A stretch of 50,236 bases of DNA. It comes from JBJHCA01 sp050485785. GTDB lineage: Bacteria > Bacteroidota > Bacteroidia > Chitinophagales > Saprospiraceae. Position numbers and translations under genes: made by a program. Below the pieces are notes generated by a model. It was not told the DNA's origin. It searched no databases and saw only the letters and a list, made by a program, of their open reading frames with translations. Of this stretch, positions 1-7,918 are shown piece by piece (positions within the stretch are counted from its first letter, which is position 1; the number at the start of each line of letters is the position of its first letter). The stretch spans positions 1-50,236 of the forward strand of contig JBJHCA010000015.1 in assembly GCA_050485785.1 (NCBI GenBank), given 5' to 3'.

Positions 1-438
1 CACCACAGCGGTCAGATCAGTTTTCCGGGCGGACGTATGGATGCTAACGATCCTCATCCTCAGTATACGGCTGCAAGAGAGGCAGAAGAGGAGATCGGCG
101 TTCCAAAAAAGGACATTACATTGATCGGATCCCTTTCGAGATTGTACATTCCGGTGAGCCAGTACCTGGTTTTCCCTGCTGTGGGCATCGTCAGTTATAC
201 ACCTGAGTTTTTTCCTCAGGCTGAAGAGGTAGCCGATGTTTTCGACGTCACTTTGTCCGTTCTGCTGAGCCCCGATACCCGGAAAACAAGGGACATCAAG
301 CTGGGAGAACAGGTGGTGTTGCAGGATGTTCCTTATTTTGACGTAAAGGGAAGGGTGGTATGGGGAGCAACGGCCATGATTCTGAACGAGTTTTTGCACC
401 TGATACAGGATCTGCGCCTTCCACTGCACAAATTTTGA
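1..438 (+). CDS. Nudix hydrolase, CoA pyrophosphatase type (5' partial)
   Basis: The reading frame is open from the first base of the window, so the N-terminus is missing. The visible part starts with HSGQISFPGGR, the hallmark of the NudL/CoA-pyrophosphatase branch of Nudix proteins, and continues into the Nudix box ending REAEEEIGV, whose glutamates bind the catalytic divalent metal. Family members split CoA and its derivatives into phosphopantetheine and 3',5'-ADP. About 145 residues are seen of a usual 190-220. The exact substrate is inferred from the family signature. The gene converges on the leftward beta-barrel gene that follows. Confidence 0.85.
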   Translation, partial: HHSGQISFPGGRMDANDPHPQYTAAREAEEEIGVPKKDITLIGSLSRLYIPVSQYLVFPAVGIVSYTPEFFPQAEEVADVFDVTLSVLLSPDTRKTRDIKLGEQVVLQDVPYFDVKGRVVWGATAMILNEFLHLIQDLRLPLHKF

Positions 439-448
439 TGTCCCGTTC

Positions 449-509
449 ACCGGGTTTACCCGGTTTGGGGTTAAGGGATCATACCTTTAATTCACCACGG
501 ATGTGGTGA
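449..509 (+). other. Two short hairpins behind the Nudix gene
   Basis: Two perfect inverted repeats follow the Nudix stop codon: ACCGGGT/ACCCGGT at 449-464, with almost no loop, and TCACCAC/GTGGTGA at 492-509. Neither is followed by a T tract on the plus strand, so they are weak candidates for transcript 3'-end structures rather than clear intrinsic terminators. Confidence 0.3.
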
Positions 510-530
510 TAACAAAAAGCTATCCAAACA

Positions 531-567
531 AAAAAAAAGGTATAGCATTGGCATACCATACCTTTTC
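531..567 (-). terminator. Intrinsic terminator of the beta-barrel gene
   Basis: Read leftward, GGTAT...ATACC arms (558-562 and 539-543) with a partly self-complementary loop are followed by a run of eight T (complement of 531-538). It lies about 20 bp past the stop codon of the leftward gene. The plus strand also has CCTTTT after the stem, so it may work in both directions. Confidence 0.6.
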
Positions 568-586
568 AATGTATCTGGAATATCAG

Positions 587-1333
587 TTAGTTAAGCACGT
601 AATTCAGGGCAATATTCAGTCCTCCGGTCAGGTTTCGCGTGTCTCTGCGGTCAGGGGTCAATCTTGAAGCATTGGTTCTGCGCTCACTGGCAAAATTGAC
701 GTTGTTAAAAAAGATAGGGAAGTTGGTTTGTTCCATGTCCTCTATGGTGCCAATGGTGCCGTCAAACCTCAGTAATGCTGAAATATGAAGATTATCGGAA
801 ATATTGAAACGCGCACCGAACGCGATCATCCCACCGAGATCCATGGATTTGTATCCGTCTTTGTAATTCTCATACAGGGTATTGCCAATATTGACCTGAG
901 TGCGCTCCACGTCATTTTCAAAATACCGGGCACTGTTGAGGAATGCAAATTGGGGCCCGATATGAAACAGAAATGAAGTGCCTACAAAGGGATTGGTATT
1001 GAGTTTGAGATATACCGGAATTTTGGTATAGGAAAGTCTCTTCTCTGCAGATGTCCAGCCCATTTCGCCGTTACCTACATACTTTTGCCCTTGCCTTGAG
1101 ATCATTAAACCGATTCCGACACCCATATTGTCTGAAAAATTGAGGGCTCCCTGCAATCCGTATCCCATACCGTATGTTCCTTCGTAGTCGAGTTCCGGGC
1201 CCAGATCAGCCTCGTCGGAGTTCATTACCCACATGTTGTGATACTGAAGTTGGACGCCTAATTCAAGACCGGCCTGGCCGTAAGAAAATGTCGCTGCACA
1301 TAATGCCAGCGTTACCAGTAACAAGTGCTTCAT
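587..1333 (-). CDS. Outer membrane beta-barrel protein (PorT-like fold)
   Basis: This is a 248-residue protein with a clear Sec signal peptide (residues 1-20, ending SYGQ). The body is made of alternating amphipathic strands rich in Gly and aromatic residues (GVGIGLMISRQGQKY, LHISALLRFDG), as in the OMP_b-brl_2/PorT-like barrels common in Bacteroidota. Such proteins are predicted outer-membrane barrels of mostly unknown function. The C-terminus (LNIALNYVLN) fits a last beta strand. The ATG at 1331-1333 gives a well-formed signal peptide. It stands alone, with a terminator downstream. A specific role cannot be assigned. Confidence 0.75.
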   Translation of the reverse strand: MKHLLLVTLALCAATFSYGQAGLELGVQLQYHNMWVMNSDEADLGPELDYEGTYGMGYGLQGALNFSDNMGVGIGLMISRQGQKYVGNGEMGWTSAEKRLSYTKIPVYLKLNTNPFVGTSFLFHIGPQFAFLNSARYFENDVERTQVNIGNTLYENYKDGYKSMDLGGMIAFGARFNISDNLHISALLRFDGTIGTIEDMEQTNFPIFFNNVNFASERRTNASRLTPDRRDTRNLTGGLNIALNYVLN

Positions 1334-1403
1334 GAGTTTAAATTTTTTTGATGGATTGCTAATAAAGGGCGAAAGATAGTTTTTTTGCTCAATATTGCAG
1401 GAC

Positions 1404-2123
1404 TTATCCGATCAGATTTGCAGCTTCATCACCGGAAAAGGCATACTTCCAGCTTTCTGCGTTCATATTTTCGTTGCATAACAGGGTCAAAAATCCGGTG
1501 AATGCATTTCTGCTGATCAATTGGGCACCAAGACTTATCAGGTGAGGTGTTTCAACCTGGCAATCGATCAGGGCAATTCGTTTTTCAGCTTCCATCCACC
1601 TTACGGCAATCATGAATGCAGCTTTGGACGCATTGGGTTGCAGACTGAACATAGACTCGCCGAAAAACACCCGGCCGATACATAATCCGTAAATCCCGCC
1701 AATCAATTCATTATTGCTGTAAACCTCAAAGGAGTGTGCATAGCCCATCCGGTGCAGCTGCGAATACACGTCGACCATTTCCCCGGTTATCCAGGTTCCA
1801 TCCTGACCGGGGCGATCCATGGTTGAACACTGCCCGATCACCCGATCAAAGTCATGGTCACAGGTAAACCGGAACGATTGTTTTCGGAAAACGTTCCTCA
1901 TGCTTTTACTGATCTTCAATGAATCCGGAAACAAAACCAAACGCGGATCAGGACTAAACCACAGGTAAGGCTGGTCATCATTGAACCAGGGAAAAATTCC
2001 CCGCTGATAAGCTTCAATGATCCAAACGGGATTAAGCTGGCCACCATAGGCCAAAAAGCCCTGTTCATCGGCCAGGCTGACCGGGGGAAACTTTGGCTCT
2101 GGAGTTGGGGGCAAATAGATCAT
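1404..2123 (-). CDS. aat: Leucyl/phenylalanyl-tRNA--protein transferase
   Basis: Aat adds Leu or Phe from aminoacyl-tRNA to proteins with N-terminal Lys or Arg, creating N-degrons for ClpS-ClpAP. Family landmarks are YGGQLNPVWIIEAYQRGIFPWF, split here as YGG, AYQRGIFPWF and WFSPDPR near the N-terminus, and GGIYGLCIGRVFFGESMFS in the GNAT-like core (GGIYG, GESMFS). The length of 239 residues is normal. I chose the ATG at 2121-2123 (MIYLPP): the upstream in-frame start at 2147 is a TTG inside a terminator-like hairpin. The gene lies just behind clpS on the same strand, which fits a shared N-degron function. Confidence 0.93.
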   Translation of the reverse strand: MIYLPPTPEPKFPPVSLADEQGFLAYGGQLNPVWIIEAYQRGIFPWFNDDQPYLWFSPDPRLVLFPDSLKISKSMRNVFRKQSFRFTCDHDFDRVIGQCSTMDRPGQDGTWITGEMVDVYSQLHRMGYAHSFEVYSNNELIGGIYGLCIGRVFFGESMFSLQPNASKAAFMIAVRWMEAEKRIALIDCQVETPHLISLGAQLISRNAFTGFLTLLCNENMNAESWKYAFSGDEAANLIG

Positions 2124-2129
2124 AGGGCC

Positions 2130-2162
2130 AAAAAAAAGGCTTTTCAAAAAGTATGAAAAGCC
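2130..2162 (-). terminator. Terminator-like hairpin between clpS and aat
   Basis: Read leftward, GGCTTTTC (2162-2155) pairs perfectly with GAAAAGCC (2145-2138) around a 9-nt loop and is followed by eight T (2137-2130). The aat ATG begins only six bases later, at 2123. It looks like a true intrinsic terminator of clpS, or an attenuator that governs readthrough into aat. Confidence 0.65.
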
Positions 2163-2198
2163 CTGAATGCCTTACAATAAAGGCTATTACTGACAAGA

Positions 2199-2489
2199 TC
2201 AAATGTTCAGGATGGTGGCCGAGATTCCCCGGTCAGTGAGTCCATCCTTCATCGGTTTTAAAATGTTAAAAGCACCGGTTTTAACGGTGGCTTTGCCGTT
2301 AAAGTGAATAATCAGCGAAAGTTGCTCCGCCTGTTCTGAAGTGTGTTTACAAATTTCCATCAGGGCTTTGATCACCCAGTCAAAAGTATTCACATCGTCA
2401 TTATGTACAACCAGTTCGGAAATTGAATCTGTGTCATCCAATATATCAACGGCGGTATCTGCCTCTTCATGCCACTTTATTCCACTCAT
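2199..2489 (-). CDS. clpS: ClpS, adaptor for the ClpAP/ClpCP protease
   Basis: This 96-residue protein has a flexible, acidic N-terminal extension and a ClpS core. The core holds the HNDDVNTFDWVI segment, where the family has its NDxxxT N-degron pocket, then ICKHTSEQAEQ, HFNGKATVKTG and a C-terminal RGISATI strand. ClpS binds primary destabilising N-terminal residues (Leu, Phe, Trp, Tyr) and hands substrates to the Clp ATPase. No clpA/clpC gene is in the window, so the partner must be elsewhere. A -7-like box (TAATTTTG) lies 18 bp upstream of the start, and aat follows 75 bp downstream. Confidence 0.93.
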   Translation of the reverse strand: MSGIKWHEEADTAVDILDDTDSISELVVHNDDVNTFDWVIKALMEICKHTSEQAEQLSLIIHFNGKATVKTGAFNILKPMKDGLTDRGISATILNI

Positions 2490-2506
2490 AGCTCGCTATT
2501 GAAAAT

Positions 2507-2514
2507 CAAAATTA
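2507..2514 (-). promoter_or_regulatory. Candidate -7 element of clpS
   Basis: On the minus strand TAATTTTG matches the Bacteroidota -7 consensus TAnnTTTG, 18 bp before the clpS ATG. I see no good -33 TTTG at the usual spacing, so this is a partial match. Confidence 0.4.
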
Positions 2515-2578
2515 CAAATTTTTCCAAACTTGAACAGGCCATCCAACACCTTTGGTCAATTTTTCCGGCCAGTGGTAA

Positions 2579-3043
2579 TTACAGCTTTTCAAGCGTGGCA
2601 GCAATCTTCGAAAAGTCAGGCAACTCTCCGGCATTTTCGAGAACCTCGGCATATTGCACTATACCATTGGCATCAATCACAAATGCAGAACGTTTGGCTA
2701 CTCCACGGAGTCCTTTACCAAACACCTCATACATGCAATCGTAACTGCGTATGGCCTCTTTATTAAAGTCAGAGAGCAAGGGAAAGTTGATATTGTGTTG
2801 ATCCTGAAACGCTTTCAGGGTTGCAGGCGGATCAACGGAAATTCCCAGTACATGCGCGTTCAGGGATTCATAAGACGACAAATTGTCACGAGCATGGCAC
2901 AGTTCGCGGGTACATACGGATGTATATGCGAACGGAAAAAATAATAACACAACATTTTTACCTTTGTGATCGCCCAGCGATACCATGTTTTGGCGGGTAT
3001 CGGGCAGGTTGAAATCTGGTGCCTGGGATCCTGGAGTAATCAT
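2579..3043 (-). CDS. Peroxiredoxin, AhpE/Bcp-like
   Basis: This 154-residue thioredoxin-fold peroxidase reduces H2O2 and organic hydroperoxides in the cytoplasm. It starts with the typical GSQAPDFNLPD strand. The active site FPFAYTSVCTRELC holds the peroxidatic Cys44 with its conserved Pro and Thr, and Cys49 lies five residues on, in the position of the resolving Cys in many BCP-type enzymes. FVIDANGIV is the conserved late strand. There is no signal peptide. It lies upstream of clpS on the same strand with an 89-bp gap, and its start region faces the DMT transporter. Confidence 0.9.
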   Translation of the reverse strand: MITPGSQAPDFNLPDTRQNMVSLGDHKGKNVVLLFFPFAYTSVCTRELCHARDNLSSYESLNAHVLGISVDPPATLKAFQDQHNINFPLLSDFNKEAIRSYDCMYEVFGKGLRGVAKRSAFVIDANGIVQYAEVLENAGELPDFSKIAATLEKL

Positions 3044-3079
3044 ATCGATAATAGATTAGGTGAAAAATTTGAAGAACAG

Positions 3080-3976
3080 ATGCTAAACCCAAAATCCGGG
3101 GCTTATGTTCAGCTGCATATTGCGGTGTTGCTTTTTGGGATTACCGGCATACTGGGACGCCTTATTGAGCTTCAGGAAACCATTCTGGTGTGGTGGCGAA
3201 TGCTGATTACCGTAGCCAGTTTACTGATTATTCCGGGCTTGATAAGCCGTATCAGAAACATACCGTTGAAGACAGCCACCGGAGTAGGGCTCACAGGAAT
3301 TGTGGTAGCGTTGCACTGGATTTTGTTTTTTGGTGCAATCGCCTGGTCCAATGTTTCAGTAGCACTGATTTGTCTGGCGACGACGTCTTTTTTTACCACA
3401 TTTTTTGAGCCGGTGTTGCTCAAAAGCTCTTTCAAGTGGTACGAGTCATTGCTGGGCTTCCTCATTATTCCAGGCATGGTATTGGTAGTGCACGATGTTC
3501 CAGATTCCATGATGATCGGTGTGGTGGCCGGAATTGGTTCTGCTTTGCTGGCTGCAGTTTTTTCCATCCTCAATAAAAAGTGGCTGGCCAAAACGCCGGC
3601 TTTGCCCATTACCCTGCTGGAGCTGGGCAGCGGTTGGCTGTTTCTGTGTGCCATACTACCTGTTTACTGGAACTGGACAGGAGACTTTCGCTTCTGGCCA
3701 ACTCCGCATGAATGGATTTATCTGCTGATACTGGCAGTGCTTTGCACTACGGTGGCCTTTGTACTCACCCTCAAAGCCCTCCATGTACTTACCCCGTTTA
3801 CCACTAACCTCACCATCAATCTTGAGCCGGTGTACGCCATTGTTCTTGCATGGATCCTTTTCAGCGAACACCAGGAACTAGGTGGTATGTTTTACCTGGG
3901 AAGCATTGTGATCATCGGGGCACTGTTCATTAACGGATGGATGCAGAAACGCTTTTCGAAACGACTGTTGCGATAA
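3080..3976 (+). CDS. EamA/DMT-family transporter
   Basis: About ten hydrophobic segments run through this 298-residue protein, in the two-fold repeated arrangement of EamA domains (roughly residues 10-140 and 155-290). Family-like features are the WWRMLI segment after the first helix, LHWILFFGAIAWSNVSVA in helices 3-4, and the final repeat with NLEPVYAIVLAWILF. These carriers export or import small metabolites such as amino acids or nucleosides; the substrate is not predictable. I chose the ATG at 3080 because the longer frame starting at 2966 would run antisense into the peroxiredoxin gene and has no membrane character. The O-methyltransferase starts 26 bp downstream. Confidence 0.88.
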   Translation: MLNPKSGAYVQLHIAVLLFGITGILGRLIELQETILVWWRMLITVASLLIIPGLISRIRNIPLKTATGVGLTGIVVALHWILFFGAIAWSNVSVALICLATTSFFTTFFEPVLLKSSFKWYESLLGFLIIPGMVLVVHDVPDSMMIGVVAGIGSALLAAVFSILNKKWLAKTPALPITLLELGSGWLFLCAILPVYWNWTGDFRFWPTPHEWIYLLILAVLCTTVAFVLTLKALHVLTPFTTNLTINLEPVYAIVLAWILFSEHQELGGMFYLGSIVIIGALFINGWMQKRFSKRLLR

Positions 3977-4002
3977 TTTGTTAACACAATAAAAGTCAAA
4001 CC

Positions 4003-4638
4003 ATGGATTTTCCGTCCAGAGAAATATTGGATTACTGTGATACGGTGACAACGCCGGCCAATGAATGGCTCAGTAAACTCGATCGCGAAACCCACCTGAC
4101 CCGGCTCATGCCCCAAATGCTCAGCGGTCTCCATCAGGGTACTCTGCTCAAAGCACTGGTGGCCATGGTAAATCCGCAAAAAGTGGTCGAAGTGGGCACG
4201 TATACCGGTTATTCTGCCATTGCCATGGCTGAAGTAATGCCCGTTAACAGCGAACTTCATACTATTGAGATCAATCCCGAATTTGAAGAGATCATTCATC
4301 GGTATGCACGCGAAGCCGGAGTAAGTGACAAAATCAGGCTGCATATCGGTGATGCGCTGCAAATATTGCCCACATTGGCCGGACCGCTGGATTTCGTTTT
4401 TCTCGATGCTAAAAAGGAAGATTACTGCGTTTATTTCGATCTCGTTATTGACAAAGTTCGCAGTGGCGGGGTTATACTGGCTGACAATGTATTGTGGAGC
4501 GGTAAAGTACTTGACCCCGGTAACGATCCGGCAGCTTTGGCGCTGGCCGATTACAACCGCAAGGTAGCCGGTGACCCCAGAGTGGTTTCAGTGCTTATTC
4601 CCATGCGTGACGGCTTAATGTTAAGTGTAAAACGATGA
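4003..4638 (+). CDS. Class I O-methyltransferase (caffeoyl-CoA OMT-like)
   Basis: This 211-residue SAM-dependent methyltransferase of the Methyltransf_3 family carries the SAM-binding motif I as VVEVGTYTGYSAIAMA, the acidic strand end TIEINPE, and FVFLDAKKEDY with the metal-coordinating aspartate typical of the cation-dependent catechol O-methyltransferase group. LADNVLWSGKV and a C-terminal RDGLMLSVKR are also family-typical. It methylates a hydroxyl group on a small molecule that cannot be identified from sequence. Its stop codon overlaps the start of the next gene in an ATGA, so the two are probably translationally coupled. Confidence 0.9.
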   Translation: MDFPSREILDYCDTVTTPANEWLSKLDRETHLTRLMPQMLSGLHQGTLLKALVAMVNPQKVVEVGTYTGYSAIAMAEVMPVNSELHTIEINPEFEEIIHRYAREAGVSDKIRLHIGDALQILPTLAGPLDFVFLDAKKEDYCVYFDLVIDKVRSGGVILADNVLWSGKVLDPGNDPAALALADYNRKVAGDPRVVSVLIPMRDGLMLSVKR

Positions 4639-6266
4639 ACAGATATTATCATTTATCCCTGCTTGTTGTAGTTTTGGTGATCACTCTTTGTGGGTACGCT
4701 CCTGCGTACCTGAATGCACAGGATGCCGAAATGCCTGCAGACCTCAGGTTGGGCCCGGAATACCGCAATACCTCGGGAACCATGGTGTCCGAGGTCATAG
4801 GAACTTACCAGGAACATACCATCCTCCTGAAGCTGAGACGCAATGTGTTGCAGCCTTCTCAACCTGCCAGACCCGTTTTTGAAAGGTACACCATGAATAT
4901 GGAGCTCGACAGAGAAGTAGAGCTCACACTACAATTCCGTGGAAATGACCTTGAATTTGAACGGGCTGTAATGCAGGACGGCCACATACATGTTATCGCC
5001 AGTTTTCACAACCGACGTACGCGGAAAACACACTTGTTTCACAGGGCTTATACAGCCGATGTACTTCGGGCAGCCGGAAACTGGAAACTGCTTGGTGATG
5101 TGCCAAGCTTGAGCCGAAATGACAAAGGCGTGTTTAAAACCGAATATGCCCGCGATTCCTCTTTTATGCTGATCGTAAGCGATATTCCCCGCAGATCGGG
5201 ACAAAGTTACAAGGCTAAAATGATACTGCTCGACAGGAACTATGATCTGGTGTGGGAGCGCGAAACTGACCTGGGCTTTCCGGCCGGTAATTTTTCAGCA
5301 GAACATGTCCGTATTTCCCGGGGAGGAGACGTGTATCTGCTGGGGAGGAATTACCTGAGCCGTCGCAGATCATTAAGTGCCAGGGGAACACCATACAATT
5401 ACGCTCTTTTCAAGATCAGTGATGAAGCATCCAGACCGCAAAGTATTGCCATTCCCGGTACCGATAAGTTTGTGGCAGACCTCACTTTCCAGATCAACCG
5501 GCCCGATGAAATTGTATTTGCAGGGTTCTATTCCGAAACATCGGCGTCCAATCAAAAAGGAACCGTGTATTTCAGGTATGACCCTGTGTCAAATCGATTC
5601 ACGACTCCGGTATTTACGCCATTCAGCATCGGAGTGCTGGAACAGCTTTTAACCCGCCGGCAAATTGCACGGGGGCGCGAACTGCTCAACTTCGATCTCA
5701 ATCAGATCATTTTGCGGAATGATGGCGGCGGCGTTTTAATTGCCGAGCAGTACCACTATTCCGCGCGAACCGAGTATGCCCCGTATGGATTTTCACCCAT
5801 GTACCGCAGGTACTACGGTTATCATCCGTACCGTTCAACGGGACGTCATATTGAACAGTTTGAGTTCAATGAGATACTCGTTACCAATATTGGTCCTGAA
5901 GGTGACATACAATGGGCCCAAATCGTACCTAAGCGACAAACTTCCGTAGGTGATGAGGGATATTATTCCTCTTACACCCTAGCTGTACTACCAGAAATGC
6001 TCGTTTTTTTGTACAATGACAACATCATGAATTACAGCGATCATTCACGGGCTTCAGCCTTTGGTATTACGGGTACAAGAAGATCAGTGGTTACCATGGC
6101 CATGGTAACTCACGACGGGGCATTGATCCGGTATCCGATCTTAAACAGCCGTGATGAGGGAATACTCACAAGGCCATCCATCAGCAGGCAGGTCGACATT
6201 GACCGGGTAATTATTTACGGCGAATGGGGCAACCGATATCGCTTGGGAAATTTATTTATATTGTGA
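4635..6266 (+). CDS. Secreted protein of unknown function
   Basis: I do not recognise a named family. The 543-residue product has an N-terminal signal peptide (about residues 1-29, ending AYLNAQ). The mature part lacks further membrane segments. It consists of many short beta-strand stretches separated by charged turns, with recurrent patterns such as YKAKMILLDRNYDLVWERE and NYALFKISD, which suggests a beta-propeller or similar all-beta fold. A Tyr-rich stretch (YRRYYGYHPYR) lies around residue 400. No T9SS tail is visible at the C-terminus. The ATG overlaps the methyltransferase stop codon (ATGA), implying joint expression. Periplasmic location is inferred. Confidence 0.7.
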   Translation: MNRYYHLSLLVVVLVITLCGYAPAYLNAQDAEMPADLRLGPEYRNTSGTMVSEVIGTYQEHTILLKLRRNVLQPSQPARPVFERYTMNMELDREVELTLQFRGNDLEFERAVMQDGHIHVIASFHNRRTRKTHLFHRAYTADVLRAAGNWKLLGDVPSLSRNDKGVFKTEYARDSSFMLIVSDIPRRSGQSYKAKMILLDRNYDLVWERETDLGFPAGNFSAEHVRISRGGDVYLLGRNYLSRRRSLSARGTPYNYALFKISDEASRPQSIAIPGTDKFVADLTFQINRPDEIVFAGFYSETSASNQKGTVYFRYDPVSNRFTTPVFTPFSIGVLEQLLTRRQIARGRELLNFDLNQIILRNDGGGVLIAEQYHYSARTEYAPYGFSPMYRRYYGYHPYRSTGRHIEQFEFNEILVTNIGPEGDIQWAQIVPKRQTSVGDEGYYSSYTLAVLPEMLVFLYNDNIMNYSDHSRASAFGITGTRRSVVTMAMVTHDGALIRYPILNSRDEGILTRPSISRQVDIDRVIIYGEWGNRYRLGNLFIL

Positions 6267-6267
6267 T

Positions 6268-6293
6268 ATTTGCGTGCTTAACGCATTGCAAAT
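6268..6293. promoter_or_regulatory. Inverted repeat upstream of the XRE regulator gene
   Basis: ATTTGC (6268-6273) and GCAAAT (6288-6293) form an inverted repeat, and an inner TGCGT/ACGCA pair (6271-6275, 6281-6285) offers a competing stem. It sits between the stop codon of the secreted protein and the ATG of the regulator. It could be an operator for autoregulation, which is common for XRE proteins, but that is inference only. Confidence 0.3.
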
Positions 6294-6317
6294 CTCAAAA
6301 AAAGGGCCACAGCAGAT

Positions 6318-7763
6318 ATGAATGAAATGGAGCGAATAATTTTCGGTATCAAGCTGGGTCGCCTTCGCAGGGAGTCATCTATGTCTTTTCAAAACCTTTC
6401 AGCCGCAACGGGCATTTCCGTTTCCTATCTGAATGAAATGGAGAAAGGGAAAAAAGCACCACGTGCCGATAAAATTGAGTTGCTCGAAAATGCCCTCGGT
6501 GTCAGGGCCGGCTACCTTACCGACCCCCGTTTATCCAGTTCATTGCACCCCTTGGGCAATTTGCTCAGCAGCGGTTTTCTCAAAGACTTACCACTTGAAA
6601 CATTTGGCATAAGCCACCCCAAGGTAATCCAGGCCATTGCGGAAGCCCCTATTCAGATCGGAGCGTTTATCCAAACCCTGCTTGATTTTACCCGCACTGA
6701 GCATTCCAGGGGAAATCATTTCTATACGGCGGCTTTGCAAACCTACAAAGAGCTTTGCAGCTTCAATATGGAGGAAGCAGAACAAAGTGCCATAAAACAT
6801 ACAGACCATTCCTTTCAGCTTCTCACATCCAATGTGGCCCGATTTCACTGGCTCAAGGATATATTAACTTCAATCTCCGGCTGGAAAGTCAGTACAATGG
6901 ATAAGAATATCCAAGTTTCGGCTGCAGTGCTACCCTGTTTTGTGAACCCAAAGTCCAAAACAATCTTACTTCATCCCGGGCTTGACAATGAGACAAAAGT
7001 GTATTGCTTGCAGTGGCTCAGAGCCCATCTGGCTTTGGGGTTGCCATTGCCTGAGTACCTCGGCAACGGCAGGAACAAGCATTTTCAGGATGCAATCGAT
7101 GAGTGGAAAATCAGGATGTGGATGCAGGCAGTAGTTGTTTCTAAAAACAAGATCGTTGAACGTGTCATGAAAATTGCCCAGGGCTCGGGAATAGATGAAA
7201 ATCAGGTGGCTGAGTTGGTTGGTCTGGCTCCGTACGATACGCAGTCCCACCTGGAACGAATTGCCGGGGTAATATATCAACATCTCAAGATCAGGGACGT
7301 GTTCTTATGGGTATTCAGCCATGACACCGATAGTCAATCTCACGTTTGCACTACCGAGCTCTATGCCCGCAGTCCGAAGCGAAAACTCATGTATCAGCGC
7401 GAAGAGCACCACTGCAGATATTATCCCGGAATGGAACTGGTGATCAATCCCGAAAAATACCCGTCCGGCTTTTTAGTGGCACCGTATTTTCTGGAAACAC
7501 TGAATGCAGGGTATCTGTGTATCAGCCATGTCAGGGATTCTTTAATTCCGGGCAGAAAAACAAGCTATACCATCGGTATGAATGCCCGTCATCTGACCGG
7601 TTTGCAATACAAACCTACAGAAATGACCCATACTCCGGTGAGTTGTGAGCGATGTGCCAGACCTGACTGCCCAAGGCGAGCTGCCTATGAAGAATCGTTC
7701 CCCTTTGGCGGAATTAAAAGTAAAGAACTGGAAAAAACACTGGAAAAACTTCGCCACAGTTGA
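6318..7763 (+). CDS. XRE-family regulator, ScfR/RamB-like (DUF2083)
   Basis: The 481-residue protein has an N-terminal XRE helix-turn-helix (residues 8-62; LSAATGISVSYLNEMEKGKK is the recognition region). A long middle part resembles the degenerate IrrE/ImmA-like domain of ScfR/RamB regulators, with no HExxH metalloprotease motif. The C-terminal block contains CERCARPDCPRRA, the conserved Cys-rich signature of DUF2083. Relatives sense central metabolic state, often acyl-CoA or short-chain fatty acid use, and control glyoxylate or propionate genes; the target here is unknown. An inverted repeat lies just upstream. The 51-bp gap to the previous gene allows cotranscription. Confidence 0.85.
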   Translation: MNEMERIIFGIKLGRLRRESSMSFQNLSAATGISVSYLNEMEKGKKAPRADKIELLENALGVRAGYLTDPRLSSSLHPLGNLLSSGFLKDLPLETFGISHPKVIQAIAEAPIQIGAFIQTLLDFTRTEHSRGNHFYTAALQTYKELCSFNMEEAEQSAIKHTDHSFQLLTSNVARFHWLKDILTSISGWKVSTMDKNIQVSAAVLPCFVNPKSKTILLHPGLDNETKVYCLQWLRAHLALGLPLPEYLGNGRNKHFQDAIDEWKIRMWMQAVVVSKNKIVERVMKIAQGSGIDENQVAELVGLAPYDTQSHLERIAGVIYQHLKIRDVFLWVFSHDTDSQSHVCTTELYARSPKRKLMYQREEHHCRYYPGMELVINPEKYPSGFLVAPYFLETLNAGYLCISHVRDSLIPGRKTSYTIGMNARHLTGLQYKPTEMTHTPVSCERCARPDCPRRAAYEESFPFGGIKSKELEKTLEKLRHS

Positions 7764-7918
7764 ACTCACTCTGTGGAATATCCGAGAAGAGTGCTCTTAA
7801 TCGTCCGTTAGGCGGAGTGTTCTGACCTAGATTTTTTTTGTTATAACGGAATGGATTCTTGCTTTTTATGCACAGACTCATCCCATAGAACAATTCCGCA
7901 GTTAACGGATATTCTCAA

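Noticed and set aside
3172..3654. A 160-codon open frame antisense to the DMT transporter
   Set aside because: The transporter on the other strand has clear membrane helices and family motifs; this frame has none.
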